Source: Candidatus Nanopelagicales bacterium (lineage in GTDB: Bacteria > Actinomycetota > Actinomycetes > S36-B12). Taken from it: 32,909 nt of DNA. The first letter of the stretch is position 1. Every line of letters begins with the position of its first letter. Position numbers and translations under genes: made by a program. A model generated the notes under the pieces. That model did not search any database and was not told the DNA's origin. It worked only from the letters and a program-made list of their open reading frames with translations. The stretch covers positions 1 to 32,909 of the forward strand of contig JAURFD010000018.1 of NCBI GenBank assembly GCA_030827125.1. Direction: 5' to 3'. Shown here piece by piece: positions 17,721 through 25,255 of this stretch.

Positions 17721-18194
17721 ATGGGTGAGATGAACTCCACAGGAGTGAGCAGGCGTGCCTTCGTCACGGGCGTCGCGACTGCGGCGGCTGGCGTCGGCGC
17801 TGCCACCATGGCCTCCGGGGTCGCCCGGGCCGATGAGGCGCGGGACGGCGCCTGGATCTGGCAGGGCTCGGACTGGCGGATGGTCCGCGCCGGTGCGCCG
17901 GGACGAACGCCTGATCGCGATGCCGCCACTCACACGGAAGGCACCGTCGCCGCGTCCAGTGGCACCGGGACCTTCCGCTCGGTGCCGCTCGGTGGCGGTG
18001 CTCATCTGCACCTGTTCACCTTCGACGACGGCATGCTCATCGGCCTGGGCCGGGGCCTGAGCAAGGGCACCTACGCCATCGTCGGAGGCACCGGTCGATT
18101 CGCGGGACTCTCGGGCGCCTACGTCGCCGAGCAGGTCCCGGCCACTACCCGCACCGAGGGCAGCGCCCTCTTCACCATCACCCCCACGCGATAG
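17721..18194 (+). CDS. Small Tat-exported protein with dirigent/allene-oxide-cyclase-like motif
   Basis: 157 residues from ATG at 17721, chosen because GGGAG sits five bases upstream and next to the preceding stop; an in-frame ATG at 17706 would add five residues. A twin-arginine signal is clear: SRRAFVTGVATAAAGVG, cleavage near GVARA. The mature part ends in a beta-rich section containing GTYAIVGGTGRFAGLSGAYV. This resembles the GTY-x-V-x-GGTG-x-F signature of dirigent and allene-oxide-cyclase-like barrels, a fold that binds small hydrophobic ligands. The fold call is from the motif alone. As the second Tat substrate of this operon, it may be a small accessory or ligand-binding part of the same system. 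Confidence 0.8.
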   Translation: MGEMNSTGVSRRAFVTGVATAAAGVGAATMASGVARADEARDGAWIWQGSDWRMVRAGAPGRTPDRDAATHTEGTVAASSGTGTFRSVPLGGGAHLHLFTFDDGMLIGLGRGLSKGTYAIVGGTGRFAGLSGAYVAEQVPATTRTEGSALFTITPTR

Positions 18195-18203
18195 GAGAGA
18201 GCG

Positions 18204-18626
18204 ATGGCCATCAAGTACTACCTACAGGTCACCGACATACCCGGTGACGCGACAGCGGCGGACTACCGCAACTGGATTGACACCCTGTCCTACTCGTGGG
18301 GTGGCGACTCGGACACGACCTTCGCCTCAGCAGCCGCGCGGGTCGACCATCGACCGCTCCTCGTCACGACAAACTCCGGCAAGCACACGACTCGGATGCT
18401 GGAGAAGTTCCACACGCGAGGACGCATTCGAACGGCGATCCTCGCCGGTGCAGAGAACCGCACGGAGATCATCCGTGTCACTTTGTCCGACGTGTACATC
18501 GGTCAGTGGGACATGGCCGGATCGTCATCAGCTGACGCCCCCGCTGAGTCCTGGTCCCTGTTCTACGGCAGTGCCCTCGTGGTGCTCGGGAACCTCCAGG
18601 AGGACTGGACCACAGGGTTGCGCTGA
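18204..18626 (+). CDS. Hcp-family protein (type VI secretion tube protein-like)
   Basis: 140 residues; ATG preceded by TAGGAGAGAG, nine bases after the previous gene. The sequence follows the Hcp1 pattern: an opening strand (AIKYYLQVTDIPGDA), IDTLSYSWGGDSD, the loop TTNSGKHTTRMLEKFH, then ILAGAENRTEIIRVTLSDVYIGQW and a closing WSLFYGSALVVL. These match Hcp features such as IDVLAWSWG, SGKH and AGGENQVEYLIITLKEV. Hcp proteins form hexameric rings that stack into the type VI tube or carry effectors. No sheath, VgrG, baseplate or ClpV gene is present, so this must work outside a standard type VI system. No signal peptide is seen. As last gene of a six-gene operon of exported proteins, it may be a ring-forming carrier or structural part. 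Family call good; role unknown. Confidence 0.82.
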   Translation: MAIKYYLQVTDIPGDATAADYRNWIDTLSYSWGGDSDTTFASAAARVDHRPLLVTTNSGKHTTRMLEKFHTRGRIRTAILAGAENRTEIIRVTLSDVYIGQWDMAGSSSADAPAESWSLFYGSALVVLGNLQEDWTTGLR

Positions 18627-18671
18627 CATGGCGGTGTTGACCGGGCCGTGCTGACCGGTTGCCTTGTGACG

Positions 18672-20021
18672 CTACCTACCTAGTCCAGAGGCGCGGCTGA
18701 CCTCGTCGGCGACCTGCATGAGTACGTCGACGTCAGACATGGTCGTGCGCACGTTGGTGAAGCACGGTCGCAGCCAGGTTTCGCCGTCCACGACAGCGTG
18801 GGAGATGTAGACGCGACCATCTGCCTGCAACTGCTTCACTAGTTCAGCGTTGTCGATGCCGGGCTTGCGCATGAGCGTGATCGAGAGATCCGGAGCGGGG
18901 CCGACCTCCCAGCCGCGCTCTGCGGCCATGTCGTGCAGGCACTGGGCAAACTCGATGTTTCGTGCGATCGTCTCCCGGAACTTCTTCGCGCCGTGCACCC
19001 GGAAGGCGAGCCAGAGCTTGAGTGCACGCAGCGGCCGGGAGTACTCCAGGGTCACGTCAACGGCATTGCGGGTGCCGGGGATGTACGACGTCTCGTGGCC
19101 GAAGGCCGCTGCGAGAGCCGACTCATCGCGCACCATGACGACGCCGCACGCCTTGGGCACGAACATCCACTTGTGCGCATCGACGGTGACCGAGTCCGCA
19201 CGCTCGAGCCCTCGGAACCGCTCGGGGATCACCGATGCAGCAGGTAGGCCGTACGCGCCGTCGACATGCATCCAGATGCCGTGCTCGGCGCAGATATCGG
19301 CGATGGCGTCGAGCGGGTCGATCGCACCCGTGAGCGTGGTCCCCGCCGTACCCACGACAGCCATCGGCGTCCGCCCGCCGGCTGCGTCGGCCTCGACCAT
19401 CTCCGCTAGTGCACCGGGACGCATGCGACGGTGCTCGTCGATCGGCACGGCGCGGAGATTGTCCGAGCCGATACCGAGCAACTCGATCGCGCGGACGATC
19501 GAGTAGTGCGCGTCCGAGGAGCAGTAGACGGTCGCACCGGGGGTCTCACCGCTCTGCCGCGATGCGGGGAAGACGCGCTCGCGTGCGGCCGCGAGCGCGG
19601 TGACGTTGCTGACCGTGCCACCCGACGTGAAGGATCCACCCGCCATGGGGAAGCCGACGAACTCCGCCGTCCACCTCAGCGCCTGCGCCTCGATGAGCGT
19701 GGCGGCGCCAGCGTGCAGCGCGAGATTGGGGTCGTAGGAGTGGGCGAGAAGGTCGGCCAGCGCTCCGATCTCCAGCCCGGACGAGCCGATGTAGGCGAGG
19801 TAGCGCGGACGCGCCTGCGCCAGCGACTGGTCGAGCGCCTCGGCGGCTTCGTCGAGTGCCGCGACGACGTCGATTCCCCACTCCGGCAAGGGCAGGTCGA
19901 GCGTGGCGAGCAACTCAGGGGACACCGGTGGCTCGACGTCACGTGCCTGGTCGAACTCCGCCCACGCCGCCGCGACGAGATCCCGGGTGTGATCCAGTGC
20001 GCGTTCGCGCTCGAGCTTCAC
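18672..20021 (-). CDS. PLP-dependent amino-acid decarboxylase (group II, aromatic-L-amino-acid decarboxylase-like)
   Basis: 449 residues from GTG at 20021, 10 bases after the ferredoxin-reductase stop. The frame is open further upstream, but that part overlaps the reductase gene and encodes Arg/Ser-rich nonsense, so it is not used. Group II motifs are clear: RPRYLAYIG, GGSFTSGGTVSNVTAL, HYSIVRAIELLG, the PLP-phosphate and ring pocket VDGAYG, and the Schiff-base lysine Lys284 in VDAHKWMFVPK. It is probably a cytoplasmic homodimer that decarboxylates an aromatic or related L-amino acid to the amine, or acts as an aldehyde synthase, which some members do. It is last in the homoprotocatechuate operon, so an aromatic amino acid such as tyrosine or DOPA is a natural candidate; substrate is inferred. 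Confidence 0.88.
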   Translation of the reverse strand: MKLERERALDHTRDLVAAAWAEFDQARDVEPPVSPELLATLDLPLPEWGIDVVAALDEAAEALDQSLAQARPRYLAYIGSSGLEIGALADLLAHSYDPNLALHAGAATLIEAQALRWTAEFVGFPMAGGSFTSGGTVSNVTALAAARERVFPASRQSGETPGATVYCSSDAHYSIVRAIELLGIGSDNLRAVPIDEHRRMRPGALAEMVEADAAGGRTPMAVVGTAGTTLTGAIDPLDAIADICAEHGIWMHVDGAYGLPAASVIPERFRGLERADSVTVDAHKWMFVPKACGVVMVRDESALAAAFGHETSYIPGTRNAVDVTLEYSRPLRALKLWLAFRVHGAKKFRETIARNIEFAQCLHDMAAERGWEVGPAPDLSITLMRKPGIDNAELVKQLQADGRVYISHAVVDGETWLRPCFTNVRTTMSDVDVLMQVADEVSRASGLGR

Positions 20022-20031
20022 GCCGACACCG

Positions 20032-21168
20032 TCATGAAGCGCCGATGGACTTGCGGTAGTCCATGAGGTCCTTGGTGCGGTTGACGCCGACGACGCCGAC
20101 GACCTCGCCGTCGCGCAGGTACTCCACGATGCAGTCGCCGCTCCATTCCCCATCCACCAGCGTCGCCTCGCCGATGCCGGGCAGGCCGTAGGACTGCAGG
20201 CCGATGTCGTACTGATCGCTCCAGAACGCCGGCATCGGCCGGAAGTCACCGGTCGGCTCCTCACCGTTCAGCAGCGCGCCGAGGGTCTGACCCGCGCGCT
20301 TGCCGGTCTCGGTGGGCAGATTCCAGTGCTCGATGCGTCGCGGCACGTCGTCGAAGCGGGGATTGGGGAAGCGCGCGATGTCGCCGACCGCGACGACGGG
20401 CACATCGGTGCCAAGGACGCGCATCAGATTGTCGGTGAGGACACCGTCGGCAAGGTCGAGGTTGTTGCCGTGCAGCCATTCGACGTTCGGCACGCTGCCC
20501 ACCGCCTCGATAGCGACGTCGGCTGTGAGCCGGGTGCCATCGGCGAGCGTCGCGCCGTCCGCATGGAACTCCGCCACTCCTACACCGAGATGGAACTGGA
20601 CTCCGTGAGCCTCGTGATGTTCGCGCATCGCCGCGCCCAGATGTTCACCGAGCGGTCGCATCATCGGCTGGGCGTCGTACGCCGTCACGGTGACCTCGCA
20701 GCCGAGTTGGCGAGCGGTGGCCGCCACTTCACAGCCGATGAAGCCTGCGCCGATGACCAGCAGCGACGCTCCCGGCGTCAGTCGTTCGCGCAGCCGCAGT
20801 GCGTCATCGACGGTGCGCAGCACCGGGGGCTGCGGGCCGGCCACGGGCAGGTGACGAGGTCGGATGCCGCTGGCGATGACGAGTCCGTCGAAGGTGTACG
20901 CCGCATCATCGACCTCGACCACCCGCGAGGCGAGCGAGCAGCCGGTAACGGCGGCACCGAGGCGCCAGTCGATGTCCTCGTGCTTGCGCCGGAAGTACAG
21001 GCCCTCCACCTCGACGCCGCCCTTGAGCGACTCCTTGGATAGTGGTGGGCGGTTGTAGGGCAGGTAGGGCTCTTCGCCGATGACCGTGACGTCAAAACCC
21101 TGGGCGCGCAGCGACTCCGCCGCCCGCAATCCGCCGAGTCCGGCTCCGACAACGACGACGTGACTCAT
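20032..21168 (-). CDS. NAD(P)H-dependent ferredoxin reductase (FAD, P450 redox partner type)
   Basis: 378 residues. An FAD-binding Rossmann motif opens the protein (HVVVVGAGLGGLRAAESL). The segment PYNRPPLSKE is typical of putidaredoxin-reductase-like enzymes. The NAD(P) Rossmann motif is VIGAGFIGCEVAATA, and the second FAD motif is VPVVAVGDIARF. The start overlaps the ferredoxin stop by one base (TGATG). It should pass electrons from NAD(P)H to the 3Fe-4S ferredoxin encoded just upstream, and so to a P450. The nearest P450 gene is at 26566-27816. Confidence 0.93.
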   Translation of the reverse strand: MSHVVVVGAGLGGLRAAESLRAQGFDVTVIGEEPYLPYNRPPLSKESLKGGVEVEGLYFRRKHEDIDWRLGAAVTGCSLASRVVEVDDAAYTFDGLVIASGIRPRHLPVAGPQPPVLRTVDDALRLRERLTPGASLLVIGAGFIGCEVAATARQLGCEVTVTAYDAQPMMRPLGEHLGAAMREHHEAHGVQFHLGVGVAEFHADGATLADGTRLTADVAIEAVGSVPNVEWLHGNNLDLADGVLTDNLMRVLGTDVPVVAVGDIARFPNPRFDDVPRRIEHWNLPTETGKRAGQTLGALLNGEEPTGDFRPMPAFWSDQYDIGLQSYGLPGIGEATLVDGEWSGDCIVEYLRDGEVVGVVGVNRTKDLMDYRKSIGAS

Positions 21169-21356
21169 CAGGCCGAGATCTCGATGGCCTGCATCGGGCA
21201 GACATCGGCGGCCGACTCCACCTGATCAGCAAGCGCGTCGTCGACCTCGCCCTGATATTCGAGCTTGCCGTCGTCATTGAGGGCGAAGACAGTCGGTGCC
21301 TCAAAGGTGCACTGGCCATAGTGCTGGCACTTGTCCATGTCGACGGTGATCTTCAC
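21168..21356 (-). CDS. 3Fe-4S ferredoxin of P450 type
   Basis: 62 residues from GTG at 21356, directly abutting the preceding TAA, with GAGGAG just upstream. The cluster ligands follow the 3Fe-4S pattern: Cys10 and Cys16 in CQHYGQC and Cys53 in CPM. The second ligand position of a 4Fe-4S set is His12, as in ferredoxins that serve actinobacterial P450s. The acidic body (DDALADQVESAAD) suits docking to P450 and reductase. It is cotranscribed with its reductase. Confidence 0.93.
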   Translation of the reverse strand: MKITVDMDKCQHYGQCTFEAPTVFALNDDGKLEYQGEVDDALADQVESAADVCPMQAIEISA

Positions 21357-22232
21357 TTACTTCTCCTCAATGGTCGAAGGGTAGAGATGCTTGCTTGGCG
21401 TGCGGATTCCGCGGAACTCCCAGTCGCCACCGAGGGCGGTCGAGATGACCTCCTCGCTCTCGGTCGGCTGGGCACCGCAGTCGGTGCGTATGGGTGTGGG
21501 GCCCTCGACGATGTGGTTGGTGAGCTTGCCGAGGCCCTCGACCTCGACCTCGACGACATCGCCGGGCTGCACGGGCCGGGAGTTGGCCGGGGTGCCGGAG
21601 AAGAGCAGATCCCCCGGCACGAGCGTGATCGTGCGCGCGATGTCGGCGACGAGGTAATGCATGTCCCACTCCATCTCGGCGGTGGTGGAGTCCTGCTTCA
21701 CCTCCCCATTGACGAGAGTGCGGATGGCCTTGTCGCGGAAGTCCCAGTCGGTGACGACGCCCGGACCGACCGGCGCGAGTGTGTCCGAACCCTTGACGCG
21801 CAGCATCGAGCCGGCATCCGTGTCGCGGAAGTCGTGCAGGCCGTAGTCGTTGCCGATGGTGTAGCCGGCGATGTAGTCCGCGGCTTGCTCAGGCGAGATG
21901 TTGCGGCAAGTACGACCGATGACGATGACGATCTCGCCCTCGTAGTTCAGCCACTTGCAGCCGGCCGGGCGCACGACTCCGGCCTTGTGCGAGTTCAGGG
22001 CGGTGATGGGCTTGTGGAAGTACGTCGGGGCCGCGGGCAACTTCGTCATGAACTCGTTGGTGCGGCTGGCGTAGTTCAGATGCACCGCGATGATCTTGGT
22101 GGGCTCGACCGGGGGCAGGTGCGCAGCGTCCTCGATGGCGATGGCGCGGCCGTCGCCGGCGACGAGGAGGTCACCTTCGCGGCGTACCTCGCACGGGTAG
22201 CCGTCGAGGAGAATGCGGCGGAACTCGGCCAT
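21357..22232 (-). CDS. hpaG: FAH-family hydrolase: 2-hydroxyhepta-2,4-diene-1,7-dioate isomerase / 5-oxopent-3-ene-1,2,5-tricarboxylate decarboxylase-like
   Basis: 291 residues; ATG overlaps the dioxygenase stop by one base (TGATG). The C-terminal FAH fold is clear: KIIAVHLNYASRTNEF, PTYFHKPITAL, the metal-binding YEGEIVIVIG with Glu, GNDYGLHDFRD, GSDTLAPVGPGVV, and the closing GDLLFSGTPANSRPVQPGD. In homoprotocatechuate breakdown, HpaG/HpcE decarboxylates and isomerises the C7 ring-cleavage product. The length fits a one-domain version, whereas E. coli HpaG carries two FAH domains, so one of the two reactions may depend on another gene. The assignment rests on family plus position between the dioxygenase and electron-transfer genes. 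Confidence 0.85.
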   Translation of the reverse strand: MAEFRRILLDGYPCEVRREGDLLVAGDGRAIAIEDAAHLPPVEPTKIIAVHLNYASRTNEFMTKLPAAPTYFHKPITALNSHKAGVVRPAGCKWLNYEGEIVIVIGRTCRNISPEQAADYIAGYTIGNDYGLHDFRDTDAGSMLRVKGSDTLAPVGPGVVTDWDFRDKAIRTLVNGEVKQDSTTAEMEWDMHYLVADIARTITLVPGDLLFSGTPANSRPVQPGDVVEVEVEGLGKLTNHIVEGPTPIRTDCGAQPTESEEVISTALGGDWEFRGIRTPSKHLYPSTIEEK

Positions 22233-23143
22233 CAGGTACTCGCCTTCTGGGCGCTTTCGCGCCCTCGCGTCCAGCCGGACTCGGGTCGGTCGAACCAGAC
22301 GTGCACCTGGCTGGTACCGATGGCGTTCTCGTAGTCGCTGTACTGCGCGCCGGGGGCGATGAAGTCGGCCTCACCCATCGCTCCGGCCATCATCAGGTAG
22401 TGGGCGAACATGGCCTCGGGCCGCACGGTGAGGAACTCCGGCATGGTCTCGAGCACGAGGTCGTGTCGGCCCTCGGCGAACCACGCCAGGCGCTCGTGAT
22501 CCATGTCGCGCGCCTTCTGGCTGATGATGTGCGAGGGATCGCTCGACTCATGCTTGCGCAGTTCCTTGAGCTTGTAGAAGGTGTGCGAGAGCGAGCCGGT
22601 GGCGATGATGATCACCTTGCGGTCCATCTCGGCGACCGCCTGGCCGATGGCGCGGCCCGCGCGCAGGAAGTCATCGGTCTCGCCGGTCTGACACACGCTC
22701 ATGGAGATCCACCGCTTGTCGAGGCCCTTGCCGAGATAGCTCCACAGGTTGAGCGAGGGGTAGTACAACGGGAGGTACTCGTCGTCGATCGCGGTGATCC
22801 ACGTGCCGTTGGGCTCACCGCGTGCAGCGATCGCCTCGGCGAGCTCAGGGTCGCCGCGCCACTCGAAGGGGATGCGGCACATGCCGCGGGGCAACTCCTC
22901 GGCGGTGAAGAGGCCCGCGCGACGGGCGTGGGAGGTGACGACGAACTCCACCGTGGTGAACCAGTGCGAATCCAGCACGATGACGGTGTCGTAGTCGAGG
23001 GTCTCGAACTTCTCCTTGCGCAGGCGCTCCAGGCCGGTGACGATCGAGATCTCTTTGCCCTCATTGAGTTCGAACCGCACGTCCTTGGGCAGCATGATGG
23101 TGGGCACGTGAGACAGCAGTGCCGCGGCGACAACCTCTCCCAT
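22232..23143 (-). CDS. hpaD: 3,4-dihydroxyphenylacetate 2,3-dioxygenase (class III extradiol, LigB superfamily)
   Basis: 303 residues. The start follows GGAGGTAGTC, two bases after the dehydrogenase stop. The layout matches enterobacterial HpaD/HpcB: ALLSHVPTIMLP with iron-ligand His12, VIVLDSHWFTT with His60, EYLPLYYPSLNLWSYLG, and IIATGSLSHTF near the active-site His. The enzyme uses Fe(II) and O2 to open the ring of homoprotocatechuate between C2 and C3, giving 5-carboxymethyl-2-hydroxymuconate semialdehyde. Its product is the substrate of the dehydrogenase encoded just upstream. A related catechol such as protocatechuate analogues cannot be excluded. Confidence 0.9.
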   Translation of the reverse strand: MGEVVAAALLSHVPTIMLPKDVRFELNEGKEISIVTGLERLRKEKFETLDYDTVIVLDSHWFTTVEFVVTSHARRAGLFTAEELPRGMCRIPFEWRGDPELAEAIAARGEPNGTWITAIDDEYLPLYYPSLNLWSYLGKGLDKRWISMSVCQTGETDDFLRAGRAIGQAVAEMDRKVIIIATGSLSHTFYKLKELRKHESSDPSHIISQKARDMDHERLAWFAEGRHDLVLETMPEFLTVRPEAMFAHYLMMAGAMGEADFIAPGAQYSDYENAIGTSQVHVWFDRPESGWTRGRESAQKAST

Positions 23144-23145
23144 GA

Positions 23146-24612
23146 CTACCTCCAGCCGTTCGGGGAGAAGACGGTGTTCTTCACATCAGCGTAGAAGTCG
23201 AACGACCACACGCCACCCTCGCGGCCAATGCCGGACTTGCGGGAGCCACCGAAGGGGGCACGCAGGTCGCGCACGAAGAAGCAGTTCACCCAAATGGTGC
23301 CGGCGACCAGGTGCTCGCTGATGCGTTCGGCACGGGCACGGTCACCGCAGACCAGGGTTGCGGCCAAGCCGAATTCGGTGTTGTTCGCCAGCGCGATCGC
23401 TTCGTCCTCGCTGTTGAAGGTCTGCATCGTGAGCACGGGACCGAAGACCTCCTGGGTCAAGATCTCCGAGCCGGCTGCCGCGCCGGTGATGAGGGTCGGA
23501 GCGAAGTAGAAGCCGCCGCCCACCGGCTCGATGCGCTCGCCGCCGAAGGCGACCTGGGCGCCGTCCCGGCGGGCGCGCTCGACGAAGCCCTCGATGCGTT
23601 CGAGGTGCGCCGGATGGATCTGGGGGCCGAGGTCGGTCGCCTCGTCGCGCGGGTCGCCCTGCCGGATGTCGCGAACCTTCTCCGCCAGTCGCTCGGCGAA
23701 TTCCGCGGCGATGGACTCGTGCACCAGCAGCCGCGTACCTGCCAGGCACACCTGTCCGGCGTTGTCGTACTGCTCGGCCGCGAGTTCGGCAGCCAGACCG
23801 AGGTCAGCATCGTCCATGACGATCGTCGGTGACTTCCCACCGAGTTCGAAGGAGAGCGGGGTGAGGTTTTCGGCGGCGGCACGAGCCACGGCCTTGGCGG
23901 TTGGCACCGATCCGGTGAAGGACAGGCGTGCGACACCCGGATGGCTCGCAAGGGCGGCACCGGCCTCAATGCCGAGGCCCTGCACGACATTGAAGACACC
24001 GGGCGGCAGGCCGGCTTCAGCGGTGATGTCGGCGAAGAGGCTCGCGGTGAGCGGCGCCCACTCCGGTGGCTTGAGCACGACGGTGTCGCCTGCGGCGAGA
24101 GCAGGACCGATGCGCCAGGTCGCGAGCATGAGCGGTGCGTTCCACGGCGTGATGATGCCGGCGACGCCCGCCGGATCCCAGGAGACGACGTTCGTGTGAC
24201 CGCGCGTCTCGAAGTCCGGATGCGACAGGTCGTTGATGGCGTAGTCGGCGAAGAAGCGGATGTTCAACGCGACGCGTGGCATGACACCGCGCCGATGCGA
24301 GCGCAGCAGCGAGCCGTTGTCGCGTGTCTCGAGTTGGGCGAACTCTTCGACGCGAGCCTCCACGAGGTCCGCGATGCGGTGCAGGATCTCGCCGCGTCCC
24401 TTGGGTCCGAGGCGCGCCCACCCCGGGAACGCCGTACGCGCGGCTGCCACAGCGGCATCAACCTCGGCGGCGCCACCACGGGAGATCTCGCCGAGGACGG
24501 CGCCGTCGATGGGGGAGAGGTTGGTGAAGGTCTCGGCCGAGCCCACCCGCTCGCCGCCGATCCAGTGGCGCGGGTCGACGTGGACGCCGGCGACCTCGAG
24601 GACGTCGTTCAT
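23146..24612 (-). CDS. hpaE: 5-carboxymethyl-2-hydroxymuconate semialdehyde dehydrogenase (aldehyde dehydrogenase family)
   Basis: 488 residues, the usual length of the family. ALDH motifs are complete: VAGIITPWNAPLM, VVLKPPEWAPLTA, LSFTGSVPTAKAV, general base Glu256 in SFELGGKSP, catalytic Cys289 in NAGQVCLAGTR, and EVFGPVLTMQTF. GGAAGG lies eight bases before the ATG. It oxidises the ring-cleavage semialdehyde to the dicarboxylate with NAD+. It is the first gene of the operon; one copy of the island's palindromic operator lies about 50 bases upstream. The specific substrate is inferred from the adjacent hpaD-like and hpaG-like genes. Confidence 0.88.
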   Translation of the reverse strand: MNDVLEVAGVHVDPRHWIGGERVGSAETFTNLSPIDGAVLGEISRGGAAEVDAAVAAARTAFPGWARLGPKGRGEILHRIADLVEARVEEFAQLETRDNGSLLRSHRRGVMPRVALNIRFFADYAINDLSHPDFETRGHTNVVSWDPAGVAGIITPWNAPLMLATWRIGPALAAGDTVVLKPPEWAPLTASLFADITAEAGLPPGVFNVVQGLGIEAGAALASHPGVARLSFTGSVPTAKAVARAAAENLTPLSFELGGKSPTIVMDDADLGLAAELAAEQYDNAGQVCLAGTRLLVHESIAAEFAERLAEKVRDIRQGDPRDEATDLGPQIHPAHLERIEGFVERARRDGAQVAFGGERIEPVGGGFYFAPTLITGAAAGSEILTQEVFGPVLTMQTFNSEDEAIALANNTEFGLAATLVCGDRARAERISEHLVAGTIWVNCFFVRDLRAPFGGSRKSGIGREGGVWSFDFYADVKNTVFSPNGWR

Positions 24613-24661
24613 GGGTGGATCCTTCCCAGGGCAGTGGTCACGGCGGAGCCCTTTGGAGATT

Positions 24662-24675
24662 GTTCGGACCCTAAC
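24662..24675. promoter_or_regulatory. Candidate MarR operator, copy a (hpaE operon)
   Basis: GTTCGGACCCTAAC fits the shared palindrome GTTYGG-N2-CCRAAC with one mismatch. It lies 50 bases before the hpaE start, in promoter position. Confidence 0.55.
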
Positions 24676-24738
24676 GGATTTTCCTCCGCACCGCCAGAGG
24701 TTTCCCCCTCATCCCCCACCCTCGCCATATTCCATGGC

Positions 24739-25218
24739 CTAGGTAGAGAGCTTCCGCGCGTACGTCGCATCGAGGGCGAGGAGGAAAGCCCCCTGGATGA
24801 TGATCGCCACGCCGTCGCCGCGCCCCATCCGGAACGATGTCCGCTCGGGGATCACCTGCCCGCCGAGATCGACGCGGGCGGGCTTGGCGTGGAAGGCCAC
24901 GTGCGCGCCCCCGGCGATGTAGAGGACATCCGCGGCGGCGTTCGCGATGAGCATGAGCTGCAGGCGACGGCGCTGGGTCTGAACCTCCTCATCGGAGAGT
25001 TCACCCCGGCGCGATCGGCTGAGGGTGCCGGCACCGGCGATGAGGCCATCGATGGCACCCCACATGGCGGTTTGCCGGCCGAAGCGCACCCACTGCCTGC
25101 GTCCGGTACGCCGACCGAGCAGGGCAATCGCCGAGCCCTTGATCACGCTGCCCACCGCCCAGGCGCCGAGGAGGGTGCTGATCTGTCGCTCGTTGCTCTC
25201 TAACTCCTGCTGATTCAT
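24739..25218 (-). CDS. Small membrane protein, unknown function
   Basis: 159 residues. About four hydrophobic segments are visible: LLGAWAVGSVIKGSAIALLG, AMWGAIDGLIAGAGTL, LMLIANAAADVLYIAGGAHVAF and VAIIIQGAFLLALDATYA. An Arg-rich cytoplasmic loop (RRRLQ) and a Gly/Pro-rich stretch with MGRGDGVA lie between them. No catalytic motif or named family recognised. It is divergent from the gamma-glutamyl hydrolase gene with only 37 bases between starts, so the two share a promoter region. No strong Shine-Dalgarno is visible. Confidence 0.75.
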   Translation of the reverse strand: MNQQELESNERQISTLLGAWAVGSVIKGSAIALLGRRTGRRQWVRFGRQTAMWGAIDGLIAGAGTLSRSRRGELSDEEVQTQRRRLQLMLIANAAADVLYIAGGAHVAFHAKPARVDLGGQVIPERTSFRMGRGDGVAIIIQGAFLLALDATYARKLST

Positions 25219-25255
25219 GTCGTCAGCATGTCATCGACCGCACTACCCTGCCGGA

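Noticed and set aside
7802-18626. Complete type VI or phage-tail-like injection system
   Set aside because: Only the Hcp-like protein fits; no sheath, baseplate wedge, VgrG/PAAR, or ClpV-like ATPase is encoded.
18627-18671. Terminator hairpin between the Hcp gene and the decarboxylase gene
   Set aside because: The GACCGG repeats are direct rather than a good inverted repeat; no stable stem seen.
21321-22334. 337-aa plus-strand open frame
   Set aside because: Antisense to the FAH-family gene, which has clear catalytic motifs.
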